From positions 18,488-71,687 of the forward strand of contig JAAUZD010000020.1 in assembly GCA_014804785.1 (NCBI GenBank): a stretch of 53,200 nucleotides of DNA, written 5' to 3'. Of this stretch, positions 35,994 through 44,598 are shown one piece after another. The position numbers were made by a program, and so were the translations under genes. Numbering within the stretch: the first letter of the stretch is position 1; every line of letters starts with the position of its first letter. The notes under the pieces are model-generated. The model did not search any database, was not told the DNA's origin, and saw nothing but the letters and a program-made list of their open reading frames with translations. This stretch comes from Lachnospiraceae bacterium (lineage in GTDB: Bacteria; Bacillota; Clostridia; Lachnospirales; Lachnospiraceae).

Positions 35994-36581
35994 TCAAATC
36001 TCCCCTGGCAGTAAAAGCCTTTTAATTTCATTTATTATTTGATTCGGAACATCATGCTCTATTTTCATCAGCCTGCTATACATTCGCACCCCTTGATATG
36101 CAAATACGATTACATGGAAAACAGATTCCGGATTTACACGATTAAATTCTTTCGTACTTATCCCATAATTAATTAGTTCTACCCACGCAGATTTCGAAAT
36201 TTCATACTGCTTCATTACAGAATTATCCGCTTTGGAGATTGCAGGATCACTAAAAAATTCACAGATGGCAAGGCTGAAAGAATTTTCGCAGTCACGCATT
36301 TCACTTGCATATCTTGAAAGCAGTTCATCTAAGATCAAAGATGCCGGAATGCGTTGTTTGATTTTAGTAGATATCTCAATCTTTTGCTCATCAGAAAAAT
36401 GGTTGATAATTTCCAGAAATATTTGTTCGGTGCTTTCGTAATGGCGATATAATCCCCCCCGGCTAAGCCCCGTTTGTTCGCAAATATCTTTCATTGTGAC
36501 ATCTTTGAACCCTTTTTCCGCAAACAACTGATATGCCTTTTCCCGAATATCTTGTTTGGTTTTATCTCCTTTCGTGCTCAC
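35994..36581 (-). CDS. TetR/AcrR family transcriptional regulator
   Basis: 195 aa. The N-terminal HTH (QLFAEKGFKDVTMKDICEQTGLSRGGLYRHYESTEQIF) is typical; the C-terminal ligand domain is AcrR-like. First gene of an operon with the GNAT. Two matching dyads overlap its promoter and are likely its operators. Confidence 0.92.
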   Translation of the reverse strand: MSTKGDKTKQDIREKAYQLFAEKGFKDVTMKDICEQTGLSRGGLYRHYESTEQIFLEIINHFSDEQKIEISTKIKQRIPASLILDELLSRYASEMRDCENSFSLAICEFFSDPAISKADNSVMKQYEISKSAWVELINYGISTKEFNRVNPESVFHVIVFAYQGVRMYSRLMKIEHDVPNQIINEIKRLLLPGEI

Positions 36582-36600
36582 TCTTATCCCTCCTCTTTTC

Positions 36601-36650
36601 GCGTCACTTGTGTCGCTTTTTATTATGCGTCACGCATGTCGCTTTGTCAA
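36601..36650 (-). promoter_or_regulatory. Promoter and tandem operators of the TetR-GNAT operon
   Basis: TTGACA (36650-36645), 17-nt spacer and CATAAT (36627-36622) on the minus strand. The 16-bp units GCGTCACTTGTGTCGC (36601-36616) and GCGTCACGCATGTCGC (36627-36642), imperfect dyads, overlie it. Confidence 0.75.
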
Positions 36651-36661
36651 GCATTTTTTAA

Positions 36662-37243
36662 TCATAGTTCGCGGCAATCAATATTTTTGATATCAGATAG
36701 ATAATAAACAATCGATGCTTTTATGTCATCAGCCGAATCTTTCATGCCATTTTCGAGCCATCTTACAATGACATTCCATACACCGCCAATATTAAAAGAT
36801 ACAATATATTCAGAAAGCGACTGATTGATCAGATTTCTTTGACTGGCAGAATGACATTTGGCTATTTTATAATGCTCCGTGAGAATGATGGAATTTAACT
36901 TTACAAGAAGTAAATATAAGAGCCCATAATCCCGGAGAATTAATAGAAATTCTTTATACTCCTCACATAGGTCAAAAATCGTATCGAGCATCTTAATAAA
37001 GGAATAATTCTCATTTTCCGCCAAAGTCTCAACATAGTTTTGCAGAATTGCTTCTATATAAGCATCCAGCACATCATCTTTAGACGAAAAATTACGGTAA
37101 AAAGTTTTTCGGGATATATCCGTTTCTAAAAGAATTTGCTTTACCGTTATTTCTGTATAGGGATATTTCTTCATAAGGAGCAAGAGGGATTCAGTAATTA
37201 CTTTTTTGGAGCGTAATGCACTGGGATTTTGTGTTGGATTCAT
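36662..37243 (-). CDS. TetR family transcriptional regulator
   Basis: 193 aa. HTH KYPYTEITVKQILLETDISRKTFYRNFSSKDDVL (about 26-58) is the TetR form with a 'TFYRNF' recognition helix; the C-terminal domain is of the TetR_C type common in Firmicutes. ATG 37243 follows AAAGGA. It is divergent from the HXXEE protein, its likely target. Confidence 0.9.
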   Translation of the reverse strand: MNPTQNPSALRSKKVITESLLLLMKKYPYTEITVKQILLETDISRKTFYRNFSSKDDVLDAYIEAILQNYVETLAENENYSFIKMLDTIFDLCEEYKEFLLILRDYGLLYLLLVKLNSIILTEHYKIAKCHSASQRNLINQSLSEYIVSFNIGGVWNVIVRWLENGMKDSADDIKASIVYYLSDIKNIDCREL

Positions 37244-37255
37244 ATAATTCCTTTC

Positions 37256-37281
37256 TGACACTTTTGATTAAAATAGTGTCA
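37256..37281. promoter_or_regulatory. Candidate operator of the divergent TetR
   Basis: Inverted repeat TGACACT...AGTGTCA with a 12-nt spacer just upstream of the TetR gene, with a related AGTGTCGCT near 37362-37370. Confidence 0.5.
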
Positions 37282-37398
37282 CTTTCCGTAAAAGTATTGC
37301 TTTTTATCAGTGAATATCTTATCATGCAGTCGAAAAGGTTACAAGTGTTTACTTTTTATAGAGTGTCGCTAAAGGACAGGTAGGAAAGGAGAAAAATT

Positions 37399-37917
37399 AT
37401 GTTATCATATATCTGGTTATTTCCGTTGTTGTTTATATTTCACGATATGGAAGAAATAATAGGCTTTATTCCGTGGTTGAATCATAATCAAAATTTTCTT
37501 AGGGAAAAATATCCTATAATTATAAGGCAATATGAGCAGACATCTTCAGAAGGCTTTGCTTTTGCAGTATTTGAAGAATTGCTTTTATGTATTTCCCTTT
37601 GCCTAATATCTATATTTACAAATTGGTATGGATTATGGATAGGAGGATTTATTGGCTGTACATTTCACTTTTTAATACATATCGTACAATCTATCGTTAT
37701 AAGGAAGTATATCCCCTGCTTAATCACAAGTATCATTGCTTTACCTGTAAGCATATATGTGATTTATAAAAGCGTATACTTACTTGAATATTCGTTTTAT
37801 CAAGTGCTATTTTACAGCTTTATAGGAGTTTCTGTCATTGTATTCAATCTTGCTTTGGCACATATGCTAATGAGAAACTTCTCAAAATATTTAAAGAGAT
37901 ATAGCAATGAAAATTGA
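37399..37917 (+). CDS. HXXEE domain membrane protein
   Basis: 172 aa, about five membrane spans. The family motif HDMEE is at about 15-19, and a second His pair (FHFLIH, about 93-98) sits in the third span. HXXEE proteins are of unknown function; the arrangement suggests a metal-dependent membrane enzyme. AGGAAAGGAG lies upstream. It is divergent from a TetR gene. Confidence 0.82.
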   Translation: MLSYIWLFPLLFIFHDMEEIIGFIPWLNHNQNFLREKYPIIIRQYEQTSSEGFAFAVFEELLLCISLCLISIFTNWYGLWIGGFIGCTFHFLIHIVQSIVIRKYIPCLITSIIALPVSIYVIYKSVYLLEYSFYQVLFYSFIGVSVIVFNLALAHMLMRNFSKYLKRYSNEN

Positions 37918-38006
37918 TAAAATGATATCCCAGCTCTCAAACGATGAATGTGGTGCTATAATTTGGGGATTAAATTTTTTGAAAGCTGGTAAACCTTTCT
38001 TTTTTC

Positions 38007-38036
38007 TTGTATTGTACGATATAAATTTGCTATAAT
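38007..38036 (+). promoter_or_regulatory. Promoter of the RelE-type pair
   Basis: TTGTAT (38007-38012), 18-nt spacer, TATAAT (38031-38036), 25 nt before the start codon. Confidence 0.6.
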
Positions 38037-38060
38037 AAGTGTAAACAGGAGACTAGTAAA

Positions 38061-38321
38061 GTGAAAATTGAGTATGCCAGAAATGCAGTTAAATATATCG
38101 AATCATTAGATAGACCGACAAAACAACGAATTAAAGCAGGTATTGAAGGATTGACAGAAAATCCACCAAAAGGTGATATAAAAACATTACAAGGCTATCG
38201 GGACAGTCGGAAACGGTTAAGAATAGGAAAATACAGAATAATATATAACTATAAACAAGATGAAAAAATTGAAATATTATATATTATGAATGTTGATACA
38301 AGAGGCGACATTTATAAGTAG
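38061..38321 (+). CDS. RelE/ParE-superfamily type II toxin
   Basis: 86 aa. The compact fold is recognisable from LDRPTKQRIKAGIEGLTENPP, LQGYRDSRKRLRIGKYRIIYNYKQDEKI and the C-terminal DTRGDIYK. RelE proteins cleave mRNA in the ribosome. It starts with GTG after AGGAG. The toxin gene comes first and the antitoxin second, as in higBA-like pairs. Confidence 0.88.
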   Translation: MKIEYARNAVKYIESLDRPTKQRIKAGIEGLTENPPKGDIKTLQGYRDSRKRLRIGKYRIIYNYKQDEKIEILYIMNVDTRGDIYK

Positions 38322-38337
38322 AAAGGAAGTGTTTTAT

Positions 38338-38550
38338 ATGAGCAGCGCAGTAAAAGAAGCTGTAAGCCTAATGGAAATATTGCCAGAAGCCGATCAAAAC
38401 TTTGCTCTTGAATTTATAAAGAAGTTAGTTATTGCATGGGATCCAGATTTCACAAAGGTAACATCATCAGAAAGACACGCATTAGAAAAAGCAGAAAAAG
38501 ATATTTCTGAAAATGGCACTATTTCCCATAACGCTATTAATTGGGACTGA
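38338..38550 (+). CDS. Antitoxin partner of the RelE-type toxin
   Basis: 70 aa, 16 nt after the toxin gene, with AAAGGAAG upstream of ATG 38338. N-terminal helix (SAVKEAVSLMEILPEADQNFALEFIKKLV) and an acidic C-terminal tail ending in SHNAINWD, as seen in RelE partners. No DNA-binding domain is obvious. Confidence 0.7.
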   Translation: MSSAVKEAVSLMEILPEADQNFALEFIKKLVIAWDPDFTKVTSSERHALEKAEKDISENGTISHNAINWD

Positions 38551-38573
38551 AAACGTGTTACCAATGGAAATCC

Positions 38574-38660
38574 TTGACAAATAAATTTATGTTTAATATA
38601 ATAATTTTAGTGACCATGCGGTCACTTATATAATCCAAAAACGATGACCAGGTGGTCATC
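38574..38660 (+). promoter_or_regulatory. Consensus promoter with two TetR operators
   Basis: TTGACA (38574-38579), 17-nt spacer, TATAAT (38597-38602). Two 18-bp dyads follow: AGTGACCATGCGGTCACT (38609-38626) and GATGACCAGGTGGTCATC (38643-38660), sharing TGACC-N4-GGTCA. The second ends 3 bp before the ribosome binding site. Confidence 0.85.
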
Positions 38661-38672
38661 CAGGAGGTTCCT

Positions 38673-39299
38673 ATGCCAACCGCCTTATTTTTCGAACTAA
38701 ATGACGAAAAGAAACAAACCATTATTACAGCCGGACTTTCTGAATTTGCAGACTATGGTTTCGAAAACAGTTCCACAAACCGAATTGTGAAAAAAGCTGG
38801 CATCAGCAAGGGAAGTTTATTCAAATATTTTCCAACAAAAGAGGATTTTTACTTCTATATCCTTGACAAAATCACAGCCGAGCTTATTTCCGGTTTAAAA
38901 GAAAGGGCGAATACTCTTCCAACTGAATTGTGTCAACGAATCATAGCCTATTCTGTTTTAGAATTTTCCTGGTATATTCAATATCCTGAAAAATCAAAAA
39001 TGATTATCAAAGCATTTGCCAAAAGCGACACAGAAATCTACAAAAAAACTTTGTTAAAATATGGCTCAAAAGAACAAGACCTATATTATTGGTTTATGAA
39101 GGATGTTGACACGGCACAATTCCGGTGGGACAGGCAAAAGACGCTTGAAATCATAAAGTGGTTCCTTAAGGGATTTAATGAAGATTTTTTGAGCCAGATT
39201 CAAATCCAAGGCAATAGCGATTTTGAAACAATCAGACAGGAATATACGGCAAGCTTATCAGAACACTTAGAAATACTAAAAACAGGACTTGGAAAATAG
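38673..39299 (+). CDS. TetR/AcrR family transcriptional regulator
   Basis: 208 aa. HTH FADYGFENSSTNRIVKKAGISKGSLFKYFPTKEDFY (about 24-58). AGGAGG lies 5 nt before ATG 38673. Two dyads in the leader indicate autorepression. The hydrolase gene follows 10 nt later, so both form one operon. Confidence 0.93.
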   Translation: MPTALFFELNDEKKQTIITAGLSEFADYGFENSSTNRIVKKAGISKGSLFKYFPTKEDFYFYILDKITAELISGLKERANTLPTELCQRIIAYSVLEFSWYIQYPEKSKMIIKAFAKSDTEIYKKTLLKYGSKEQDLYYWFMKDVDTAQFRWDRQKTLEIIKWFLKGFNEDFLSQIQIQGNSDFETIRQEYTASLSEHLEILKTGLGK

Positions 39300-39309
39300 G
39301 AGGATTATC

Positions 39310-40116
39310 ATGTTTTATCATGCAAAAGGCGGAAATGTCCGTGTAGGAAACTCAGATATGGATTATATTTCTTTTGGAAGCGGAAGCAAAATTCTGGTCA
39401 TGCTGCCCGGCCTTGGCGATGGATTGTCTACAGTGAAAGGGAAGGCCCTCGTTTTAGCCATGGCATACCACATGTATGCCCAAAAATATACTGTGTACGT
39501 TTTCAGCCGGAAAAATCACCTGCAGGAGGGATATTCTACAAGGGAAATGGCAAAAGATCAGGCGAAGGCATTGAATGTCCTTGGCATTTCAAAAGCAGAT
39601 GTCCTCGGCGTATCCCAGGGCGGTATGATCGCCCAGTATCTTGCGATCGATCATCCTGATTTAGTTGATAAACTCATACTGGCTGTAACAGCCTCAAGAA
39701 CAAATGAAATCATGCAGGAAGTCATTGATACCTGGCTCCAGATGGCAGCGCGGGGAGATTATAAAAATTTAATAATCGACACTGCAGAGAAGTCATACTC
39801 CCAAAGTTACCTGAACAAATATCGCTTTCTTTATCCACTGCTTGGGCGTATAGGTAAACCAAAAAGTTTTAATCGATTTCTCATACAGGCTGCCTCCTGT
39901 GTGCAGCACAATGCATATACTGAATTAGATAAGATTGTATGCCCAACACTCGTCATTGGGGGAGCGTGCGACAAGATTGTAGGAACTGCTTCTGCCTCTG
40001 AATTATCTGGAAAAATCAATGGCAGTGAACTGTTCATTTACGAAAATCTGGGGCACGCAGCATATGAGGAGGCAAAGGATTTCAATAACCGATGTTTAGA
40101 TTTTCTGTCAAGATAA
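39310..40116 (+). CDS. Alpha/beta hydrolase
   Basis: 268 aa. The nucleophile elbow is GVSQGGM (about 97-103), the acid is probably in GACDKIVG (about 220-227), and the His in LGHAAYEE (about 247-254), a full catalytic triad. AGGAGG lies 6 nt before ATG 39310. It is co-transcribed with the TetR gene, which suggests that the regulator senses a substrate of the hydrolase. Substrate unknown. Confidence 0.9.
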   Translation: MFYHAKGGNVRVGNSDMDYISFGSGSKILVMLPGLGDGLSTVKGKALVLAMAYHMYAQKYTVYVFSRKNHLQEGYSTREMAKDQAKALNVLGISKADVLGVSQGGMIAQYLAIDHPDLVDKLILAVTASRTNEIMQEVIDTWLQMAARGDYKNLIIDTAEKSYSQSYLNKYRFLYPLLGRIGKPKSFNRFLIQAASCVQHNAYTELDKIVCPTLVIGGACDKIVGTASASELSGKINGSELFIYENLGHAAYEEAKDFNNRCLDFLSR

Positions 40117-40126
40117 TAAAAATTTG

Positions 40127-40786
40127 TCAGTCAGGATGCATCTTATTCTTAATACGTATACATGCTTCAATGTGCATAATCCAATGTCGTGAAAAAGGCA
40201 TTTGAATCAATCCTCTGACATCTTTTCCGCACCAGTAGTCAATTAACCAATAAGCTCTTTCATCAGTGCTCACTACTTCTAATGATTTCAAATACGCCTT
40301 ATCCTTATCTGTCATTTTTCTTTTTAAATCTTTATAAGATAAACATTTCAGGAGATCGTCGGTGGAGTTCTTTACATCCATAAGGTATTGATATAGTTCT
40401 TGTAAGTCCAGCGTTCTTGAAAAATTCGCAATCTGCTGCTTCACAAGTTCATTCCCAGTTGTAATGATTGACGCGCCAATGCGTTCCTGATAGTTTTTCT
40501 TAAAAAATACTTGTTCATTGCCTTTTACAAGCGTATTGGCAACAATATCCTCTATGCGGAAAATATGCCAGATGGAGTATGCAATCGTTTTGCTGTGATA
40601 ACCATCAGCATTGAGAAAAGGCATTGCATTAAATTCTTCTCTGTCCAATTCTGCCTTAAAACGGTACACTTCATCGCTCAGAATTTGACGAAGTTTTAAG
40701 AGCGTTTCAATCCCTTCTTGAAATGTCTCTTCTCTTTTGATTTGATTTTGCACATTTTTGCATAACTCAGACCACTCTTTATTCAC
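40127..40786 (-). CDS. DinB-like four-helix bundle protein
   Basis: 219 aa, all-helical. Histidines at SIWHIFRIEDI (about 72-82) and HWIMHIEACIRI (about 201-212) match the metal-site pattern of DinB/YfiT-like proteins. Function unknown; related proteins are linked to thiol transfer or stress. Confidence 0.65.
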   Translation of the reverse strand: MNKEWSELCKNVQNQIKREETFQEGIETLLKLRQILSDEVYRFKAELDREEFNAMPFLNADGYHSKTIAYSIWHIFRIEDIVANTLVKGNEQVFFKKNYQERIGASIITTGNELVKQQIANFSRTLDLQELYQYLMDVKNSTDDLLKCLSYKDLKRKMTDKDKAYLKSLEVVSTDERAYWLIDYWCGKDVRGLIQMPFSRHWIMHIEACIRIKNKMHPD

Positions 40787-40872
40787 TGATCCCTGCCTCC
40801 GATCATTTTATTTCTCATTCTTCATTTGCCTGACTCACTTTATAATCAAAGACAAGGATCATGAGCAAATTG

Positions 40873-41730
40873 TTATTTCTTCTTAACCGGAATCCATATC
40901 TCTGTATAGTAATTTTCATCCTGTGTTCCACCAGAATATTTATCCGGCGCGTCATACATCTCCACACAATACCCTGCCGCAAACTCATAATCCTGCAGTG
41001 CAGGAAGCCATTCCGAGAATATTTTGATATTTACATCCTGCAAAGAATGTGGGAGTGCACCCCTACATGGAAAAACCGCCCACGTGAATGCGGGAATTGT
41101 CTTTACAGTGAATCCATTTGGAATATCTATAGATGGATTATAAATGTCTGCTATCAGATATTCAAATGTTTCGTTTCCCATCTGTGGATCAATGTTGATT
41201 CCAAACATTCCGCATACATATTTTCCATTTCCCTTGGCATAATGCTCCTGCCAAAATACAGGTACTGCCTGCTTTGCATTATCGTAGCTGAACTTCTCTG
41301 ATGATGCCAGAACCGTAAAGGATTCTTTTTTTGTAATTCTGTAGTCCATGATATAACCGCCTTTCAATGATATTGTTAATTTCAGCGGTGCGAACGCTTT
41401 GAGCATGGCTCCGTTTTTCCGCACAATTGAAGGTGTGCACCCATGAAATCGTGAAAAGGCTTTGGTAAAGCTATCAGGAGAATCATATCCATACTTCATC
41501 GCAAGCTCTATCACCGTAATATCGCTTCCAATCAGCTCTTCTCCTGCGAGCGCCAGTCTGCGGTTTCTTATATATTCCGCCATCGAGTATCCACACAGTA
41601 TGCTGAACCCTTTATTGAAATAAAAGGGTGAGATATTAACATGACTGGCCACATCATACATCGTAATATCTTCTGTTATGTGGTTTTCAATGAAACTGAC
41701 TGCTTCCTTTATCGCCTCTGTCCATTCCAT
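40873..41730 (-). CDS. AraC family regulator with GyrI-like effector-binding domain
   Basis: 285 aa. N-terminal AraC double HTH (about 1-105; VASHVNISPFYFNKGFSILCGYSMAEYIRNRRL and YGYDSPDSFTKAFSRFHGCTPS). The C-terminal part (about 125-285) is a GyrI-like small-molecule-binding domain as in Rob/SoxS-linked regulators. ATG 41730 follows GGGAGG. It is complete. Confidence 0.92.
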   Translation of the reverse strand: MEWTEAIKEAVSFIENHITEDITMYDVASHVNISPFYFNKGFSILCGYSMAEYIRNRRLALAGEELIGSDITVIELAMKYGYDSPDSFTKAFSRFHGCTPSIVRKNGAMLKAFAPLKLTISLKGGYIMDYRITKKESFTVLASSEKFSYDNAKQAVPVFWQEHYAKGNGKYVCGMFGINIDPQMGNETFEYLIADIYNPSIDIPNGFTVKTIPAFTWAVFPCRGALPHSLQDVNIKIFSEWLPALQDYEFAAGYCVEMYDAPDKYSGGTQDENYYTEIWIPVKKK

Positions 41731-41818
41731 AATCACTTACCTCCCTGCTGTGACTACAGTATACTTCCTGAAATTTATTGTGTCCCGACATTACTTGCTC
41801 TCTTTTGTCCGAAAGAGG

Positions 41819-42832
41819 TCACCATGATTCTACCCACCACTTCGCAACATCGCATCTTCCCTCTTCATCCCATACAATAATAAACTCTGCACGGCCTACG
41901 GAATGCGCAATTCCTCCCTCACCATACAGATACTCAGAGCATTGCAAAGCATTTTTCCCTTCATACTCTACGCATCTGTAATCATAAAAGCCACGGCAAT
42001 TACTGCCTGCTCCTCTCCCAGCATTTTTACTCTCAAAGGGATATGCATTATCAGAAGAAAACTCTACTGTATCATCCAGATATGGACAGTAAGCCTCATA
42101 TAAATTCTCCCGATTCCCCATATCTACCGACACGTAAAGTTCCCATACATTCTTTTCTCCCATATCTTCGGATAACTCCATTTCCTCAAATGTATTATCT
42201 TTATGTTTCAAGATAATATGTTCTCTTCCACCTGTTCCTCCATTTCCCCCATTATAAATCGAAATCATCAATTCCAGATTTCCATCATTATCTATATCTC
42301 CCGCCTGGCATCTATTGTAAAACCCTAAATCATAAGTAGAAATCTCTCTCTTATCATAATCCTCATCTTCATCCTCAAAGCAATAAAGAGGTTCATCATT
42401 AAAATAAATATATATACGGCCAGGAGCATCTATACATGAATCTCCAGGTTTGACAACCATTACGATCATATCCTTCTGTCCATTTTGATCCAAATCAGAT
42501 ATTTCGCATGCTGCTAATCTGAACTTTCCATCTTGTAACAGGTTGTCCTCCAGCATTTTTTTGCACCACTCTTCAAGCTCCTTATCTGATACTTCTGATA
42601 CTTCGGCTTCCTCTACAATATCGTAAAATTCAAAGATTTCTTCCCGAAACAGACTCTTAGCATTTTGTATCTGTTCTGTAAAACCCTCCAAAACATTTTT
42701 CATTTCGATATTGACAATTTCCTTTGAAATTTCCCTTGCCGGACTACTCGCTGGTATTGACGTACAGCCAGTCATAAGGATGGTACAAAATATTCCTGCT
42801 ATAATACATCTGCTAACACATTTTTTATGCAT
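41819..42832 (-). CDS. Lipoprotein with FG-GAP/EF-hand-like repeats
   Basis: 337 aa. Signal peptide with lipobox LMTGC near residue 22. Two calcium-loop-like repeats are visible, DLDQNGQKDMIVMV (about 118) and DIDNDGNLELMISI (about 172), as in VCBS/FG-GAP-type domains. Start at 42832 chosen because GGGAGG precedes it. Stand-alone gene. Function unknown. Confidence 0.8.
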   Translation of the reverse strand: MHKKCVSRCIIAGIFCTILMTGCTSIPASSPAREISKEIVNIEMKNVLEGFTEQIQNAKSLFREEIFEFYDIVEEAEVSEVSDKELEEWCKKMLEDNLLQDGKFRLAACEISDLDQNGQKDMIVMVVKPGDSCIDAPGRIYIYFNDEPLYCFEDEDEDYDKREISTYDLGFYNRCQAGDIDNDGNLELMISIYNGGNGGTGGREHIILKHKDNTFEEMELSEDMGEKNVWELYVSVDMGNRENLYEAYCPYLDDTVEFSSDNAYPFESKNAGRGAGSNCRGFYDYRCVEYEGKNALQCSEYLYGEGGIAHSVGRAEFIIVWDEEGRCDVAKWWVESW

Positions 42833-43003
42833 TAAAATTCCTCCCAAGCTTCCGTAAGAATCCTTTTTAATTTACATTATCATTATACATCACAAATGCA
42901 TCATAGTTTTATACTACATTGATAATAATATCTGAACCCTTGTCCTTATCGTTCTCTCTATGCTAAACTTAAATCGCACTAACAATATATTGAGGTGAAA
43001 AAG

Positions 43004-43660
43004 ATGAATTACGAAGCAGAAAGATCTTTAGAACATTGGAATAAAGTACATACCAGCTATAAAAGAGCCGAGATAAAAACAGATAATTGGCTAGAAGATT
43101 TCAGTCGCATCATCTCATCATGCTCTACCCCCATAATTGATTTGGGGTGCGGCAGCGGGAATGATACCTTGTATTTAATCCAAAAAGGAAAGAAAGTCAT
43201 TTCCTGTGAACAGTCACCTAATGCCATCTCAAACATCAAATCAAATTTTCCCGAAGTGTTTGATACAAGATGCTTCAACATGCTTGATGGTTTTCCCTTT
43301 GACAATCATTCCACAGAGCTGATTATAGCTGACCTATGTCTACACTATTTCAGAGAAAAAGATACCTTTAACATCATCAATGAAATTAAGCGGGTACTAT
43401 CCCCAGATGGGCACCTGATTTTAAGAGTAAACTCCATCAATGATATCAACTACGGCGCAGGCAGAGGTACCGAAATCGAAAAGCATTTATTTATGACGGA
43501 CGATAACCGATTAAAAAGATTTTTCTGTGACGATGACCTACAATACTTCTTTGGAGGCTTCAAATTCTTATATTCAAAAGAGGAAACTATGAATCGATAC
43601 GGTTTAGAAAAAAGGCTGTACAAAGTATGCCTAGAAAATAACCAGGCGCAGATTCCATAA
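43004..43660 (+). CDS. Class I SAM-dependent methyltransferase
   Basis: 218 aa. Motif I is PIIDLGCGSGNDTLYLIQKG (about 40-60), then the CEQSPNAI segment, and IIADLCLHYF for motif IV. GAGGTG 6 nt before ATG 43004. It resembles small-molecule (tellurite/thiopurine-like) methyltransferases in pattern. Substrate unknown. Confidence 0.87.
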   Translation: MNYEAERSLEHWNKVHTSYKRAEIKTDNWLEDFSRIISSCSTPIIDLGCGSGNDTLYLIQKGKKVISCEQSPNAISNIKSNFPEVFDTRCFNMLDGFPFDNHSTELIIADLCLHYFREKDTFNIINEIKRVLSPDGHLILRVNSINDINYGAGRGTEIEKHLFMTDDNRLKRFFCDDDLQYFFGGFKFLYSKEETMNRYGLEKRLYKVCLENNQAQIP

Positions 43661-43673
43661 CCTGTGCCTGGTT
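43640..43673. terminator. Hairpin at the end of the methyltransferase gene
   Basis: AACCAGGC-G-CAG pairs with CTG-T-GCCTGGTT (11 of 12 with one G-U). A T-rich stretch follows 17 nt later. Confidence 0.55.
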
Positions 43674-43710
43674 AGACTATGATTACATCTTTTTATTTTA
43701 TCTGCCTCCT

Positions 43711-43800
43711 CTATCCCTTCACAGCCCCCGCGGTCATTCCTCCAATAATATACTTCTGCAGAAACACATAAAAGATCAGCTCCAGCAGCAGATGAATCTT
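43711..43800 (-). pseudogene. Remnant of a sugar ABC transporter permease C-terminus
   Basis: Minus-strand codons encode IFYVFLQKYIIGGMTAGAVKG then stop, the characteristic end of MalG-type permeases. No start codon or membrane spans remain upstream. Confidence 0.8.
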
Positions 43801-43806
43801 TTAGGC

Positions 43807-44073
43807 CTATTTGTCATTATAGTGCCCTTTACACTGGATTATAGTAATATTTTCTTTACTGACTATATAAACAAGTCTGTCTTTTTCATTGATTCTTCTA
43901 CTCCATTCACCGTCCGGGCTATCCTTTAGCGGTTCAAGTTTTCCTTCACCAGTAAATGGTGCACGTTGTATGGATTTTAACAAGCTATTTATTTTCTTCA
44001 GAGTCTTTTTATCCTGCGACTGCCAGTAGAGGTATTCCTCCCACGCATCCTCAGCAAATGTGATTTTACTCAC
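43807..44073 (-). CDS. YoeB/Txe-type type II toxin
   Basis: 88 aa. The family pattern is clear: AWEEYLYWQSQDKKTLKKINSLL, GKLEPLKDSPDGEWSRRINEKDRLVY, and the C-terminal CKGHYND with the catalytic His. YoeB cleaves mRNA in the ribosome. It overlaps the antitoxin gene by 8 nt. Confidence 0.93.
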   Translation of the reverse strand: MSKITFAEDAWEEYLYWQSQDKKTLKKINSLLKSIQRAPFTGEGKLEPLKDSPDGEWSRRINEKDRLVYIVSKENITIIQCKGHYNDK

Positions 44074-44338
44074 ACTCCATAGCCTCCAGTTCTTCCATTG
44101 TTTTTACGATTATCTGCCCGTTTTTGATCTGTTGGTTCGCTTTCCTTAACTGTTCCATGTTGGAATCTGAATAAAAAGGATCCAAAGGAGCTGTTACCTC
44201 AAAGGGAATTCGGCGATCCCGCAAAGCTTTCTTTGCATAAATCATGAAAAAGGTGGTAAGATTCATTCCCATTTCATCACACATCTCATCAAGCTGCTTT
44301 TTCATCTCATCATCAAATCGAAGGCTTACAGTAGTCAT
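44066..44338 (-). CDS. RelB/DinJ family antitoxin
   Basis: 90 aa. N-terminal ribbon-helix-helix (TTVSLRFDDEMKKQLDEMCDEMGMNLTTFFMIYAKKAL), then the tail that binds the toxin. Mixed pairing of a RelB/DinJ antitoxin with a YoeB-type toxin is common. First gene of the operon, likely autoregulated with the toxin. Confidence 0.93.
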   Translation of the reverse strand: MTTVSLRFDDEMKKQLDEMCDEMGMNLTTFFMIYAKKALRDRRIPFEVTAPLDPFYSDSNMEQLRKANQQIKNGQIIVKTMEELEAMECE

Positions 44339-44360
44339 ACTATCACTTCCTTTCTATCTC

Positions 44361-44395
44361 CATCATAATATGGATTAATGCAAAATGCAACAATA
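44361..44395 (-). promoter_or_regulatory. Promoter of the RelB-YoeB pair
   Basis: TTGTTG, 17-nt spacer, TATTAT on the minus strand. The spacer contains a TGCAttttGCA-like dyad that may be the RHH operator. Confidence 0.5.
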
Positions 44396-44510
44396 ATCAT
44401 TCAAATCCTTTCAAATTGCATGTTTTCCTAATATTATATGATAAACAAAGGATATTATACGTTTTTTGATTTTTAGTATTTCAAAACTCCCAAAACCCCC
44501 TTCTATATTA

Positions 44511-44539
44511 TTGATTTTTCCATTCATCAGTGTTATTAT
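44511..44539 (+). promoter_or_regulatory. Likely promoter of ptb-buk
   Basis: TTGATT (44511-44516), 17-nt spacer, TATTAT (44534-44539), 60 nt before ptb. Confidence 0.55.
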
Positions 44540-44598
44540 TTTAACGAAGTAATTATCCAAAAAATCAAAATAAAACAAATCATACGAGGTGAAAAGAA

